NCBI RefSeq assembly: GCF_001672755.1
Contig: NZ_LZKI01000077.1
Span: 1 to 64,000, forward strand
Direction of reading: 5' to 3'
From: Mycobacterium colombiense
Lineage (GTDB): Bacteria; Actinomycetota; Actinomycetes; Mycobacteriales; Mycobacteriaceae
Length of the DNA stretch: 64,000 bases
The stretch's first letter is position 1; each line of letters starts with the position of its first letter. The notes beneath the pieces are model-generated. The model did no database searches. It was not told the DNA's origin and worked only from the letters and a program-made list of their open reading frames with translations. Shown piece by piece: positions 1 through 7,927 of the stretch. A program made the position numbers and the translations under genes.

Positions 1-197
1 TTGCTGTTGCCGTTGATCGCGAGGGTGTCCGGCACCTGCACGTAGATGGTCATAGACCCCGCTCCACCGCCGGGGCCCCCCGGGATCGCGACGTTGGAGA
101 TGCCTTTCCAGCCACACGAACTCAACACCATCGCGGCGACCAGCAGGGTCAGCCCCTGCCAGCTCCGCCGGCGAATCACCCGGAGCGCGCCCCTCAT
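1..197 (-). CDS. lprK: Mce1E lipoprotein LprK, 5' part only, inverted
   Basis: The minus strand from 197 encodes a basic N-terminus, a hydrophobic stretch and a lipobox LSSC with the lipidated Cys at residue 28. The reading then goes into GISNVAIPGGPGGGAGS and MTIYVQVPDTLAINGNS before the window edge. This is the signal peptide and mature start of the Mce1E lipoprotein (LprK), the only lipid-anchored subunit of the Mce1 fatty-acid importer. The remaining protein is on the plus strand from 432. The 48 residues here plus the 342 there give 390, the length I recall for M. tuberculosis LprK. A GTG at 305-303 (complement), overlapping the mce1D stop, is in frame and would add 36 residues. The split gene reflects the foldback at 1-484; an intact gene probably exists in the organism. 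Confidence 0.8.
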   Translation of the reverse strand, partial: MRGALRVIRRRSWQGLTLLVAAMVLSSCGWKGISNVAIPGGPGGGAGSMTIYVQVPDTLAINGNS

Positions 198-199
198 GG

Positions 200-307
200 G
201 CCGACGGTTCGGCTCGTTCCTCGCGCCGACAGCGCTCGTCACTCCCCTCACTGGCCGACGGTTCGGCTCGTTCCTCGCGCCGACAGCGCTCGTCACTCCC
301 CTCACTG
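200..307 (-). repeat. 54-bp tandem duplication between mce1D and lprK
   Basis: Two identical 54-bp units (200-253 and 254-307). On the minus strand they lie between the mce1D stop and the lprK ATG. Being 18 codons long, they keep the lprK frame: each encodes VRGVTSAVGARNEPNRRP. The distal GTG overlaps the mce1D stop as GTGA, so lprK could begin there with 36 extra residues before the signal peptide. Confidence 0.8.
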
Positions 308-430
308 GCCACCTCCGAAGTCGGCGGGTGCCGCCGGGCCACCGGCGTTCGGCGCGGGTGCGGCCACCGGCGCCGGTGTCGGTGCGACCGGACCCGGGAT
401 CACCTCCGGCCCCGGCGGTGGAGCGGGGTC
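302..430 (-). CDS. mce1D: Mce1D C-terminal tail (partial, inverted)
   Basis: The minus strand reads DPAPPPGPEVIPGP..., continues with a Pro/Ala-rich stretch and ends ADFGGGQ followed by TGA at 304-302. Pro/Ala-rich tails of this sort end MceD proteins, and mceD immediately precedes mceE in mce operons, which is the order seen on this strand. Only 43 codons are visible: upstream of 431 the sequence switches abruptly to the lprK body in the opposite orientation, so the rest of mce1D is not in the window. The identification rests on composition and position, since tails of this type are poorly conserved. Confidence 0.65.
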   Translation of the reverse strand, partial: DPAPPPGPEVIPGPVAPTPAPVAAPAPNAGGPAAPADFGGGQ

Positions 431-431
431 T

Positions 432-1460
432 ATGACCATCTACGTGCAGGTGCCGGACACCCTCGCGATCAACGGCAACAGCAAGGTGATGGTCGCCGAC
501 GTCTTCGTCGGCTCGATCAAGGCCATCCAGTTGAAGAACTGGATCGCCACGCTGACGCTGGGCGTGGACAAGAACACCAAGCTGCCCAAGAACGCCACCG
601 CCAAGATCGGCCAGACCTCGCTGCTGGGTTCGCAGCACGTCGAGCTCGCCGCCCCGCCGAACCCGTCGCCCGAGCTGCTCAAGAGCGGTGACACCATCCC
701 GCTGAAGAACTCGCAGTCTTACCCGACGACCGAGCAGACGCTGGCCAGCCTGTCGCTGATCCTGCGCGGCGGCGGCATCCCGAACCTCGAGGTGCTGCAG
801 AACGAGGTCTACAACATCTTCAACGGCCGCGGCGACCAGATCCGGGCGCTGCTCGGCAAGCTGGACACGTTCACCAACCAGCTCAACCAGCAGCGCGATG
901 ACATCACCCACGCCATCGACTCCACCAACCGGCTGCTGACCTACGTGGGCGGCCGCGCGGACGTCCTGGACCGGGTGCTGACCGACATCCCGCCGCTGAT
1001 CAAATACTTCGCGAACAAGGACTATCAGCAGCATCTGATCAACGCCGTCGACTCGGTGGGACGCCTCAGCCAGGCGGCCGACCAGTACCTGTCGGAGGCG
1101 CGCGGTCCGCTGCACACCGACCTGCAGGCGCTGCAGTGCCCGCTGAAGGAGCTCGGCCGGGCCTCGCCGTACCTGACCGGCGCGCTGAAGCTGATCCTCA
1201 CCCAGCCGTTCGACATCGACACGGTCCCGAAGATCTTCCGCGGCGACTACATCAACATCTCGCTGACGCTCGACCTGACCTACAGCGCCGTCGACAACGC
1301 GTTCCTCACCGGGACCGGATTGTCGGGAGCACTGCGGGCGCTCGAGCAGTCGTTCGGGCGCGATCCGGAGACGATGATCCCGGACGTGCGCTACACGCCG
1401 AACCCGAATGACGCACCGGGTGGACCGCTGGTGGAAAGGGCGGACAGAAGCCAATGCTGA
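432..1460 (+). CDS. lprK: Mce1E lipoprotein LprK, body (5' end missing on this strand)
   Basis: This carries the MCE domain (from about VADVFVGSIKAIQLKNW) and the long helical region of LprK. It ends in a tail (DAPGGPLVERADRSQC) that I recall as closely matching M. tuberculosis LprK. LprK is a subunit of the Mce1 substrate-binding tunnel that passes fatty acids across the periplasm. The ATG at 432 is internal: family members read straight through here from the signal peptide, which in this window lies inverted at 1-197. Upstream of 432 the plus strand is the reverse complement of mce1D, so as drawn the protein has no signal peptide or lipobox. The stop overlaps the mce1F start by 7 bp. Confidence 0.85.
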   Translation: MTIYVQVPDTLAINGNSKVMVADVFVGSIKAIQLKNWIATLTLGVDKNTKLPKNATAKIGQTSLLGSQHVELAAPPNPSPELLKSGDTIPLKNSQSYPTTEQTLASLSLILRGGGIPNLEVLQNEVYNIFNGRGDQIRALLGKLDTFTNQLNQQRDDITHAIDSTNRLLTYVGGRADVLDRVLTDIPPLIKYFANKDYQQHLINAVDSVGRLSQAADQYLSEARGPLHTDLQALQCPLKELGRASPYLTGALKLILTQPFDIDTVPKIFRGDYINISLTLDLTYSAVDNAFLTGTGLSGALRALEQSFGRDPETMIPDVRYTPNPNDAPGGPLVERADRSQC

Positions 1461-3004
1461 CTCCCTTCATCCGACGCCAGCTGATCGCCTTCGGGATCCT
1501 GACCGTCATCTCGCTGCTCGTGCTCGGGATCTATTACCTGCAGATCCCCAGCCTGGTCGGCATCGGCCGCTACACGCTGAAGGCCGACCTGCCCGCATCG
1601 GGTGGGCTGTATCCCACCGCCAACGTCACCTATCGCGGCATCACCATCGGCAAGGTGACCGACGTCGAGCCCACCGAGCGCGGCGCCCAGGCGACGATGA
1701 GCATCGACAGCCACTACAAGATCCCGATCGACGCCACGGCCAACGTGCACTCGGTCTCGGCCGTCGGTGAGCAGTACCTGGACCTGACGTCCAGCGGGAA
1801 CCCCGGCAAGTACCTGGCCGACGGGCAGACCATCACGAAGGGCACCGTGCCCGCCGAGATCGGGCCCGCCCTGGACACGGCGAACCGCGGGCTGTCGGTG
1901 CTGCCCAAGGAGAAGATCGGCCAGCTGCTCGACGAGACGGCGCAATCCGTCGGCGGGTTGGGCCCCAATCTGCAGCGGTTGGTCGACGCGACACAGGCGA
2001 TCGTCGGCGACTTCAAAAACCAGATGACCGACGTCAACGACATCATCCAGAACTCGGGGCCGGTGCTGGACAGCCAGGTCAAATCGAGTGACAACATCGA
2101 GCGCTGGGCCCGCAACCTGAACAGGCTGGGCGCTCAGTCCGCCCAGGAGGACCCACACCTGAAAAGCCTGCTGCGCCAGGCGGCGCCGACGGCCGACCAG
2201 GTCAACTCGGTCTTCAACGACGTGCGGGATTCGCTGCCGCAGACGCTGGCCAACCTCGAGGTCGTCTTCGACCTGCTCAAGCGCTACCACACCGGCGTCG
2301 AGCAGGTCCTGGTGTTCCTCCCGCAGGGTGCGTCGATCGCCCAGACGGTGGCCGCACCGTTCCCCAACATGGCCGCGCTCGACCTGGCGCTGTCGATCAA
2401 CCAGCCGCCGCCGTGTCTGACGGGGTTCATCCCGGCCCCGGAGTGGCGGTCCCCGGCGGACACCAGCATCCAGCCGTTGCCCACGGGCACGTACTGCAAG
2501 ATCCCGATGGACACCCCGGCGAACAGCGTGCGCGGGTCGCGCAACATCCCGTGTACGGACATTCCGGGCAAACGGGCCGCGACTCCGCGCGAATGCCGCG
2601 ACCCCAAGCCGTATGTGCCGGCGGGTACCAACCCCTGGTACGGCGACCCCAACCAGACCCTGACGTGCCCCGCCCCGTCGGCGCGCTGTGACCAGCCGGT
2701 GAAGCCGGGCATGGTGATCCCCGCGCCGTCGGTGGACAACGGGCTCAACCCGGCACCCTCGGACCGCGTCGCGGGCACACCCCCGCCGACCAGCGATCCG
2801 TTGTCCCGGCCGGGGTCGGGTACCGTGCAGTGCAATGGCCAGCAGCCCAACCCCTGTGTCTACAAACCCAGCGGGCCTCCCTCGGCGATCTACAGTCCCC
2901 AAAGCGGTGAACTGGTAGGGCCAGACGGAGTTAAATACTCCGTCGAGAACTCGACCAGAACAGGAGACGATGGATGGAAGGAGATGCTGGCACCAGCCGG
3001 CTGA
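1454..3004 (+). CDS. mce1F: Mce family protein Mce1F
   Basis: 516 residues, close to the usual Mce1F length. An N-terminal membrane anchor (about residues 10-30, AFGILTVISLLVLGIYYL) is followed by the MCE domain, with LVGIGRYTLKADLPASGGLY and YRGITIGKV near residues 35-75, typical of MceF. A long helical middle and a Pro/Cys-containing C-terminal tail follow. MceF is the last of the six Mce subunits that form the periplasmic lipid conduit of the Mce1 importer. It overlaps lprK upstream and mam1A downstream, so the genes are cotranscribed and probably translationally coupled. Confidence 0.93.
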   Translation: MLTPFIRRQLIAFGILTVISLLVLGIYYLQIPSLVGIGRYTLKADLPASGGLYPTANVTYRGITIGKVTDVEPTERGAQATMSIDSHYKIPIDATANVHSVSAVGEQYLDLTSSGNPGKYLADGQTITKGTVPAEIGPALDTANRGLSVLPKEKIGQLLDETAQSVGGLGPNLQRLVDATQAIVGDFKNQMTDVNDIIQNSGPVLDSQVKSSDNIERWARNLNRLGAQSAQEDPHLKSLLRQAAPTADQVNSVFNDVRDSLPQTLANLEVVFDLLKRYHTGVEQVLVFLPQGASIAQTVAAPFPNMAALDLALSINQPPPCLTGFIPAPEWRSPADTSIQPLPTGTYCKIPMDTPANSVRGSRNIPCTDIPGKRAATPRECRDPKPYVPAGTNPWYGDPNQTLTCPAPSARCDQPVKPGMVIPAPSVDNGLNPAPSDRVAGTPPPTSDPLSRPGSGTVQCNGQQPNPCVYKPSGPPSAIYSPQSGELVGPDGVKYSVENSTRTGDDGWKEMLAPAG

Positions 3005-3753
3005 ACCCCATCGACACGGACGATTCGTTGATTACCCAAGACCAGAACGAGGATTCGGCGGCACCCGAGAACGGAGCCGAGCAAACCGGTCCGCAGGACA
3101 CTTCCGAGGATGCGGTGGAATCCACGGACGGTGCTGCCGACACTGACGCGTCCGACTCCGGCGACACCGCCGAGTCCGAGGGCGCCACCGAGTCCGGCGG
3201 CGCTAGCGAGGATGACGCGGAATCCGGGCAGCCTACGGTGGCCGCACCGCGAGGCCCGTCCCGGGTGGGCCGCGGATGGCTGGCCGCGATCGCCGCGGTG
3301 CTGGTGCTGTGCGCCCTCGCCGTCGGCGGGGGCGGCTACCTTGCGCTGCACTACCACCACCAAGGCCAGCGGATCGCCCGTAACGACGCCGCGGCGCTGA
3401 AGGCGGCGGTGGAATGCGTGTCGGCGACCCAGGCGCCGGACACCAACGCGATGACCGCGAGCGAGCAGAAGATCGTCGACTGCGGTACGGACGCGTTCCG
3501 CTCGCAGGCGCTGCTCTACACCAGCATGCTCGTGCAGGCGTATCAGGCCGCGAACATCCACGTTCAGGTGTCGGATGTGCGGGCGGCCGTCGAGCGCAAC
3601 AACCCCGACGGTTCGATCGACATCCTCGTCGCGCTGCGCGTCAAGGTGGCCAGCGACCAGAACCAGAGCGAAGCCGGCTACCGGCTGCGCGTGAAGATGG
3701 CCTTCGCCGAGGGGCAGTACAAGATTTCGAAGCTCGACCAGGTGACGAAGTGA
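2974..3753 (+). CDS. mam1A: Mce-associated membrane protein, Rv0175-like
   Basis: 259 residues: about 100 acidic, Ser/Thr/Glu-rich cytoplasmic residues, one transmembrane helix (WLAAIAAVLVLCALAVGGGG, about 105-127), then an extracytoplasmic domain of the Mam fold. Mam proteins are accessory subunits encoded at the end of mce operons and are thought to stabilise the transporter. The start overlaps mce1F by 31 bp and has AGGAG eight bases upstream. It is longer than the roughly 213 residues I recall for M. tuberculosis, because of the acidic N-terminus. Confidence 0.85.
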   Translation: MEGDAGTSRLNPIDTDDSLITQDQNEDSAAPENGAEQTGPQDTSEDAVESTDGAADTDASDSGDTAESEGATESGGASEDDAESGQPTVAAPRGPSRVGRGWLAAIAAVLVLCALAVGGGGYLALHYHHQGQRIARNDAAALKAAVECVSATQAPDTNAMTASEQKIVDCGTDAFRSQALLYTSMLVQAYQAANIHVQVSDVRAAVERNNPDGSIDILVALRVKVASDQNQSEAGYRLRVKMAFAEGQYKISKLDQVTK

Positions 3754-4721
3754 CGGTGGTGGTCGAACAGACTGCGCCCACGGTAATCCAGGAGTCACCG
3801 CGAGAAGGCTTGGCGCCCTGGCATTCTCGCGTTCACGCATTCGCCGTCGACGTGCTGCCGGGCCTCGCGGTGATCATCACGATGGCGCTGGTGTTGCGCA
3901 CCCTGCCGGCCCACGGCGCGTGGTGGTGGCTGGCCATCTCCGTCCTCGGCGTCGTCACCCTGCTGGTGCTCGTCAATCGGCTGCTGCTGCCGGTGATCAC
4001 CGGCTGGAGCCTGGGCCGCGCGCTGGTCGGCATCGCGGTGACACGACGCTCAGGCGATGCGCCGGGCCCGTGGACCCTGCTGCTCCGGGACATCGCCCAC
4101 CTGCTCGATACCGTCTCGATCGTGGGATGGCTTTGGCCCCTGTGGGATTCACGCCGCCGCACGTTCGCCGACATGCTGGTGCGCACCGAAGTGCGCCCCC
4201 TCGACCCGGGCGCGGTGCCGGCCCGCATCCGGCGCTGGACCGCGGTCGCGGTGTCGAGCGCGGCGGCGCTCTGCCTGGCCGGGACCGCGATCAGCTATTT
4301 CGTGGTGTACGCCACGGACCGGGCGACCGATCAGACCCGCGCCCAGATCGCCACGCAGGGACCGAAGATCGTCGCCCAGATGCTGACGTACGACCCCAAG
4401 TCGCTGCACGACGACTTCACGCGCGCCCTGTCGCTGGCGACCGACAAGTATCGGCCCCAGCTGGCCGCCCAGCAGGACCTGGTGCAGAAGGGGCACCCGG
4501 TCATCAACGAGTACTGGGTCACCAACAGCTCCATCGAATCGGCGGGCCCCGACCGGGCGACGATGCTGCTGTTCATGCAGGGCCGGCGCGGCATCGGGCC
4601 CGAGCAGCGCTACATCAGCGCCACCGTGCGGGTGAACTTCACCAAGGGCGGCGGGAACACCTGGCGCGTGGACGATCTCGACGTCCTGACCAAGCCGAAG
4701 CAGCCCGGGGGCGGAAAATGA
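3750..4721 (+). CDS. mam1B: Mce-associated RDD-family membrane protein, Rv0176-like
   Basis: 323 residues from a GTG whose GTGA overlaps the mam1A stop. The first half is an RDD domain with hydrophobic segments near residues 30-75 and the charged motifs (RALVGIAV..., WPLWDSRRRTFADMLVRT) typical of that family. A further transmembrane helix near 155-175 leads into a Mam-like extracytoplasmic domain. The fusion of RDD with a Mam domain is characteristic of this position in mce1 operons. It is expected to sit in the plasma membrane beside the YrbE permeases; its exact role is unknown. Confidence 0.87.
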   Translation: MTVVVEQTAPTVIQESPREGLAPWHSRVHAFAVDVLPGLAVIITMALVLRTLPAHGAWWWLAISVLGVVTLLVLVNRLLLPVITGWSLGRALVGIAVTRRSGDAPGPWTLLLRDIAHLLDTVSIVGWLWPLWDSRRRTFADMLVRTEVRPLDPGAVPARIRRWTAVAVSSAAALCLAGTAISYFVVYATDRATDQTRAQIATQGPKIVAQMLTYDPKSLHDDFTRALSLATDKYRPQLAAQQDLVQKGHPVINEYWVTNSSIESAGPDRATMLLFMQGRRGIGPEQRYISATVRVNFTKGGGNTWRVDDLDVLTKPKQPGGGK

Positions 4722-5278
4722 GCCCGCGGCGCAGGTTTGCACCCGACGACCGGCCCCTGCTCGTCGCGCGCCCGGTCGAGGCCGAGGCTCGGCGGCCATG
4801 GCTGGTGCCGTTGGCCGGCACGGTCGCGGCGCTGCTTATGGTCGCCGCGATCACTGCCTGCGCGCTGATGCTCGGCTCGCATGCATCCCGGGCGCGCACC
4901 GCGGCGAAGGACCGCGAGGTGCTCAGCTACGTGACCGGGTTCATGACGCAGTTCACCTCCATCGATCCCTTTCACGCCAACGACTATGTGAACCGGATAT
5001 TGGCGCAGGCGACCGGCGACTTCGCCAAGCAGTACCAGCAGAACGCCAACGAGATCCTGCTCCAGGTCGCGAGGGCCGAACCGGCCACCGGCAGCGTCCT
5101 GGACGCCGGCCTGGAGCGATGGAACGACGACGGCAGCGTCAGCGTCATGGTGGCCACGGCGATCACCACCAAGTCGCCGGACGAAAAACAGGTCTTGGAG
5201 AACACCAACCGTTGGGCGGCAACCGCGACGCAGGAAGGGAACCAGTGGAAGATCAGCAGCCTGCAGCAGGTGATGTGA
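4718..5278 (+). CDS. mam1C: Mce-associated membrane protein, Rv0177-like
   Basis: 186 residues, ATGA overlap with the previous gene. A short cytoplasmic N-terminus, one transmembrane helix (LVPLAGTVAALLMVAAITACALML, about 29-52) and a single extracytoplasmic Mam domain that ends with WKISSLQQVM. Length and layout match the M. tuberculosis counterpart. Probably an accessory or stabilising subunit of Mce1, inferred from family and position. Confidence 0.85.
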   Translation: MSPRRRFAPDDRPLLVARPVEAEARRPWLVPLAGTVAALLMVAAITACALMLGSHASRARTAAKDREVLSYVTGFMTQFTSIDPFHANDYVNRILAQATGDFAKQYQQNANEILLQVARAEPATGSVLDAGLERWNDDGSVSVMVATAITTKSPDEKQVLENTNRWAATATQEGNQWKISSLQQVM

Positions 5279-6009
5279 CCGCCGAGGAGCAACCGGCCGT
5301 CGCCCCCGAGACCGAGGCGACGGGCGCGGCAGAGGGCGACGGCTCGCAGCCGCGCGACGAAAAGGCGGATGCGACAACGGAGCCCGACGCTGGCGACGAG
5401 GCCGCGTCGGACGGGGCCGATGCCGAGGCCGCCGACGAGGACGCGGAACAGACCACCGACGCGGCACCGGCCGACGGCGCGGGAAAGAAGCGGCGGGCCG
5501 GTAAGGCCTGGGCCGTCGTCGCCATGATCGCCGCCCTGCTGTTCGTCGGGTCCGCCGCGTTCGCCGGTGCGATGATGCAGCCGTACCTGGCCGATCGGGC
5601 CACCGCCGCAACGAAACTGAACGTCGCGCGGACCGCCGCCAACGCGATCACCACGCTGTGGACGTACACGCCGGAAAACATGGACACGCTCGCCGACCGC
5701 GCATCCCGCTATCTCAGCGGCGATTTCGAGGCGCAGTACCGCAAATTCGTTGACGCTATCGTGGCCCCCAACAAGCAGGCCAAGATCAGCAACAGCACCG
5801 AGGTCACCGGAGCGGCGGTCGAGACGCTGGACGACCCCAACGCTTCGGTGATCGTCTACACGAACACGACCTCCACCAGCCCGCTGACCAAGAACGTCCC
5901 GTCACTGAAGTACCTGTCGTACCGGCTGTTCCTGAAGCGGTCCGACAGCCGTTGGCTGGTGACCAGGATGACGACGATCACGTCGCTGGATCTGACGCCG
6001 AAGGTTTAG
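5275..6009 (+). CDS. mam1D: Mce-associated membrane protein, Rv0178-like
   Basis: 244 residues from GTG at 5275, which overlaps the previous stop by 4 bp. This gives exactly the length I recall for Rv0178. About 80 acidic, low-complexity residues are followed by a transmembrane helix (WAVVAMIAALLFVGSAAFAGAMM, near 81-103) and a Mam domain ending SLDLTPKV. It is the last gene of the mce1 operon here; the next gene has its own promoter at 6034. Confidence 0.85.
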   Translation: MTAEEQPAVAPETEATGAAEGDGSQPRDEKADATTEPDAGDEAASDGADAEAADEDAEQTTDAAPADGAGKKRRAGKAWAVVAMIAALLFVGSAAFAGAMMQPYLADRATAATKLNVARTAANAITTLWTYTPENMDTLADRASRYLSGDFEAQYRKFVDAIVAPNKQAKISNSTEVTGAAVETLDDPNASVIVYTNTTSTSPLTKNVPSLKYLSYRLFLKRSDSRWLVTRMTTITSLDLTPKV

Positions 6010-6033
6010 CGCCATCGGCGGGCGGTGCCGAAA

Positions 6034-6039
6034 TATACT
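6034..6039 (+). promoter_or_regulatory. -10 hexamer TATACT, leaderless promoter for DUF1275 gene
   Basis: TATACT lies 7 nt before the ATG at 6047. In mycobacteria a TANNNT element at this distance usually places the transcript start on the A of the start codon, so a leaderless mRNA is predicted. No Shine-Dalgarno sequence is visible. Confidence 0.5.
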
Positions 6040-6046
6040 GCACCGC

Positions 6047-6748
6047 ATGGCTGCCACGTTCCCGGTATCCGAACGATGGACCGTAGCAGCGTTGCTGCTG
6101 TTGACCTTCGCCACCGGATTGGCCGACTCGATCAGCATCCTGGCGCTCGGCCACGTGTTCGTCGCCAACATGACCGGCAACGTGATCTTCCTGGGGTTCT
6201 GGCTGGCCCCGAGCACCACCATCGACCTGACCGCCGTCGCGGTGGCCCTGCCGACATTCGTCAGCACCACGATCGTCAGTGGTCGCCTGTCACGACACTT
6301 CGGTCCGCGCACGCGACCGTGGATTACCACGGTGCTGGCAACCGAGATCGTCCTGCTGGTGGCGCTGGCCATCCTGGCGGGGGCGGGAGTGCTGCGCTAC
6401 CAAGGTAATTCGAAGCTGATCATGATCGGAATCCTGGCGGTGACCTTCGGCCTACAACATTCGAGTGCGCGCCAGTTCGGCATCCAGGAGCTGTCCACCA
6501 CAGTGCTGACGTCGACGATCGTCAGCCTCGGCCTGGACAGCCACCTGGCCGGCGGCACCGGCGAACGTCACAGGCTGCGCATCGGCGTGGTCGCCACCAT
6601 GTGCGCCGGCGCCTTCCTCGGCGCGACGATGTCGAGGTACGTGATCGCCCCGGTGTTCGTGGTCGCCGCGGCGGTGATAGCGGCGAGCCTGCTGATCTTC
6701 CGGTGCGGGCCGTCGTCGGCGAAAACTGCTGTCGCCGTTCCTAGTTGA
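6047..6748 (+). CDS. DUF1275 (YoaK-like) membrane protein
   Basis: 233 residues with about six hydrophobic helices. Motifs ATGLADSISILALGHVFVAN near the N-terminus (residues 22-41) and MTGNVIFLG match the DUF1275/YoaK family of small integral membrane proteins of unknown function. It is not at this site in M. tuberculosis, where the Rv0178 counterpart is followed directly by lprO, so it is an insertion or a gene lost there. It overlaps lprO tail to tail by 8 bp. Confidence 0.8.
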   Translation: MAATFPVSERWTVAALLLLTFATGLADSISILALGHVFVANMTGNVIFLGFWLAPSTTIDLTAVAVALPTFVSTTIVSGRLSRHFGPRTRPWITTVLATEIVLLVALAILAGAGVLRYQGNSKLIMIGILAVTFGLQHSSARQFGIQELSTTVLTSTIVSLGLDSHLAGGTGERHRLRIGVVATMCAGAFLGATMSRYVIAPVFVVAAAVIAASLLIFRCGPSSAKTAVAVPS

Positions 6749-7823
6749 ACGCCAACCAGCTAGGCAGCGCCCGCTCGTGCGAATCGCAGAGCACCTGGCG
6801 GGTGTCGCACGAGCCGCGCGGTGATCCCGCGCCGGCCCACATGCCGCCGGTGTCGCGGCGCAGCACGATGGCCGACGAGCCGCCGCCGTCGAGCAGCACG
6901 GCGTTATCGCTGCCCAGTCCGCGGAACAGGTCCTGCATGTTGTCCGGGGTGTAGTTGCCGCCCTCGAAGATGTACATCTCGTCCTTTTGCCTGGCGTAGG
7001 CCAGCGCCGTTCGGGCCGCGCTGGGCCCCCCGTCGTGCAGCTGTCCGGTGTTGCCGGGCGCCAAAAGCCCGATGCCCGAGACCGCGACGAACTTCTCGTT
7101 CTTGTTGAGCAGGTCGGCGACCACCGGGGTGGCGGCGTCGTAGTCGCTCTTCGTCCTGGGCCACACCACATATGGGGCGCCACCGGACGGCAGGATCATG
7201 GTCGACAGGGCGCTCCAGCTTTCGCCGCCACCGGACAGGCCCTGCTTGCCGGGGTAGGCGACGGTGCCGGTGACCGCCTGGTTGGCGCGGCCCTGGCCCT
7301 GGGTGTTGTCGACGAAGGCGCCCAGCGGTGAGCTGCAGCCGGTCTGGCGCCACGAGCCGCCCTTCTGGCCGCGGACGTCGAAGAAGTTGGCGTTGATCGC
7401 GATGGTCGGCTGGCCCATGCGCTGCCAGGCCTGCAGCGGGGCGTACAGCTCCGAGGCCTGCCAGAGGCCCTCGGCGGTGCGGGCGCCGGGGTTGTTTTCG
7501 CACCGGGCCTGATCGCCCTGGTGCGTGTCGACCAGCAGGTGCGGCGACAGGCGTCCCGCCGCGTTCTTGATGATCATCAGGTGGCCGCCGTTGTTCATCT
7601 CATACCAGCTGCCACCGGCGTTGAGCATCGGCGCGGGATGGCCGGGGCCGAAGTTGTAGACCAGGTAGGAACCACGGGTGCTGCCGATGGCGTTGGCCAG
7701 CAGATCGCGGCCGTCGGCGGCCCGGGCGAGGGGCTGTCCGGAGGTGACGGCGAGGGTGAGGCAGGCAACGACGGCGGCGCAGCACGCCGCGAGCCGGCGG
7801 AAGCTGGCGCGTCGGGTCAGCAC
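6741..7823 (-). CDS. lprO: LprO-like secreted protein with phosphodiester glycosidase domain
   Basis: 360 residues from GTG at 7823, which has a purine-rich GGCGGAAAGG just upstream; a longer form from GTG 7880 is open. The N-terminus is a signal peptide ending near LARA-AD. The catalytic-type domain contains AINANFFDVR and LDGGGSSAIVLR, the hallmark of the phosphodiester glycosidase (NAGPA-like) family. The M. tuberculosis counterpart is named a lipoprotein, but I see no L-x-x-C lipobox next to the cleavage region here, so a secreted form processed by signal peptidase I fits better. Substrate unknown. Confidence 0.8.
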   Translation of the reverse strand: MLTRRASFRRLAACCAAVVACLTLAVTSGQPLARAADGRDLLANAIGSTRGSYLVYNFGPGHPAPMLNAGGSWYEMNNGGHLMIIKNAAGRLSPHLLVDTHQGDQARCENNPGARTAEGLWQASELYAPLQAWQRMGQPTIAINANFFDVRGQKGGSWRQTGCSSPLGAFVDNTQGQGRANQAVTGTVAYPGKQGLSGGGESWSALSTMILPSGGAPYVVWPRTKSDYDAATPVVADLLNKNEKFVAVSGIGLLAPGNTGQLHDGGPSAARTALAYARQKDEMYIFEGGNYTPDNMQDLFRGLGSDNAVLLDGGGSSAIVLRRDTGGMWAGAGSPRGSCDTRQVLCDSHERALPSWLAFN

Positions 7824-7859
7824 GATAGCCTTTCCGCCAGGTACAAATGCAACAGAAAC

Positions 7860-7888
7860 ATCATCAGTCTCAGAAGTCACACTGTCAA
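7860..7888 (-). promoter_or_regulatory. Candidate sigma-70 type promoter for lprO
   Basis: On the minus strand TTGACA (7888-7883) and GATGAT (7865-7860) are separated by 17 nt. A transcript starting about 7 nt further on would leave a short leader with a Shine-Dalgarno-like GGCGGAAAGG before GTG 7823. The -35 is a perfect consensus; the -10 is weak. Confidence 0.35.
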
Positions 7889-7927
7889 CAATAATAACGG
7901 TGCGGTGACGGTAGGGCTACGCGCGAA

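Larger units (their letters stand above)
1..484. repeat. 77-bp terminal inverted repeat (foldback) within lprK
   Basis: Bases 1-77 are the exact reverse complement of 408-484. The outer 53 bp are lprK coding sequence; the inner 24 bp (54-77 and 408-431) belong to lprK on one side and to the mce1D tail on the other. The mce1D tail and lprK head are therefore inverted relative to the rest of the operon. Position 78 no longer matches 407, so the repeat is exactly 77 bp up to the window edge. Confidence 0.9.

Noticed and set aside
200..307. Short repeats as a CRISPR array
   Set aside because: Only two adjacent copies at each of the three loci, no unique spacers and no cas genes.
432..434. ATG 432 as the true start of lprK
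   Set aside because: There is no Shine-Dalgarno, and LprK family members read through this point from a signal peptide and lipobox, which are present on the other strand at 1-197.
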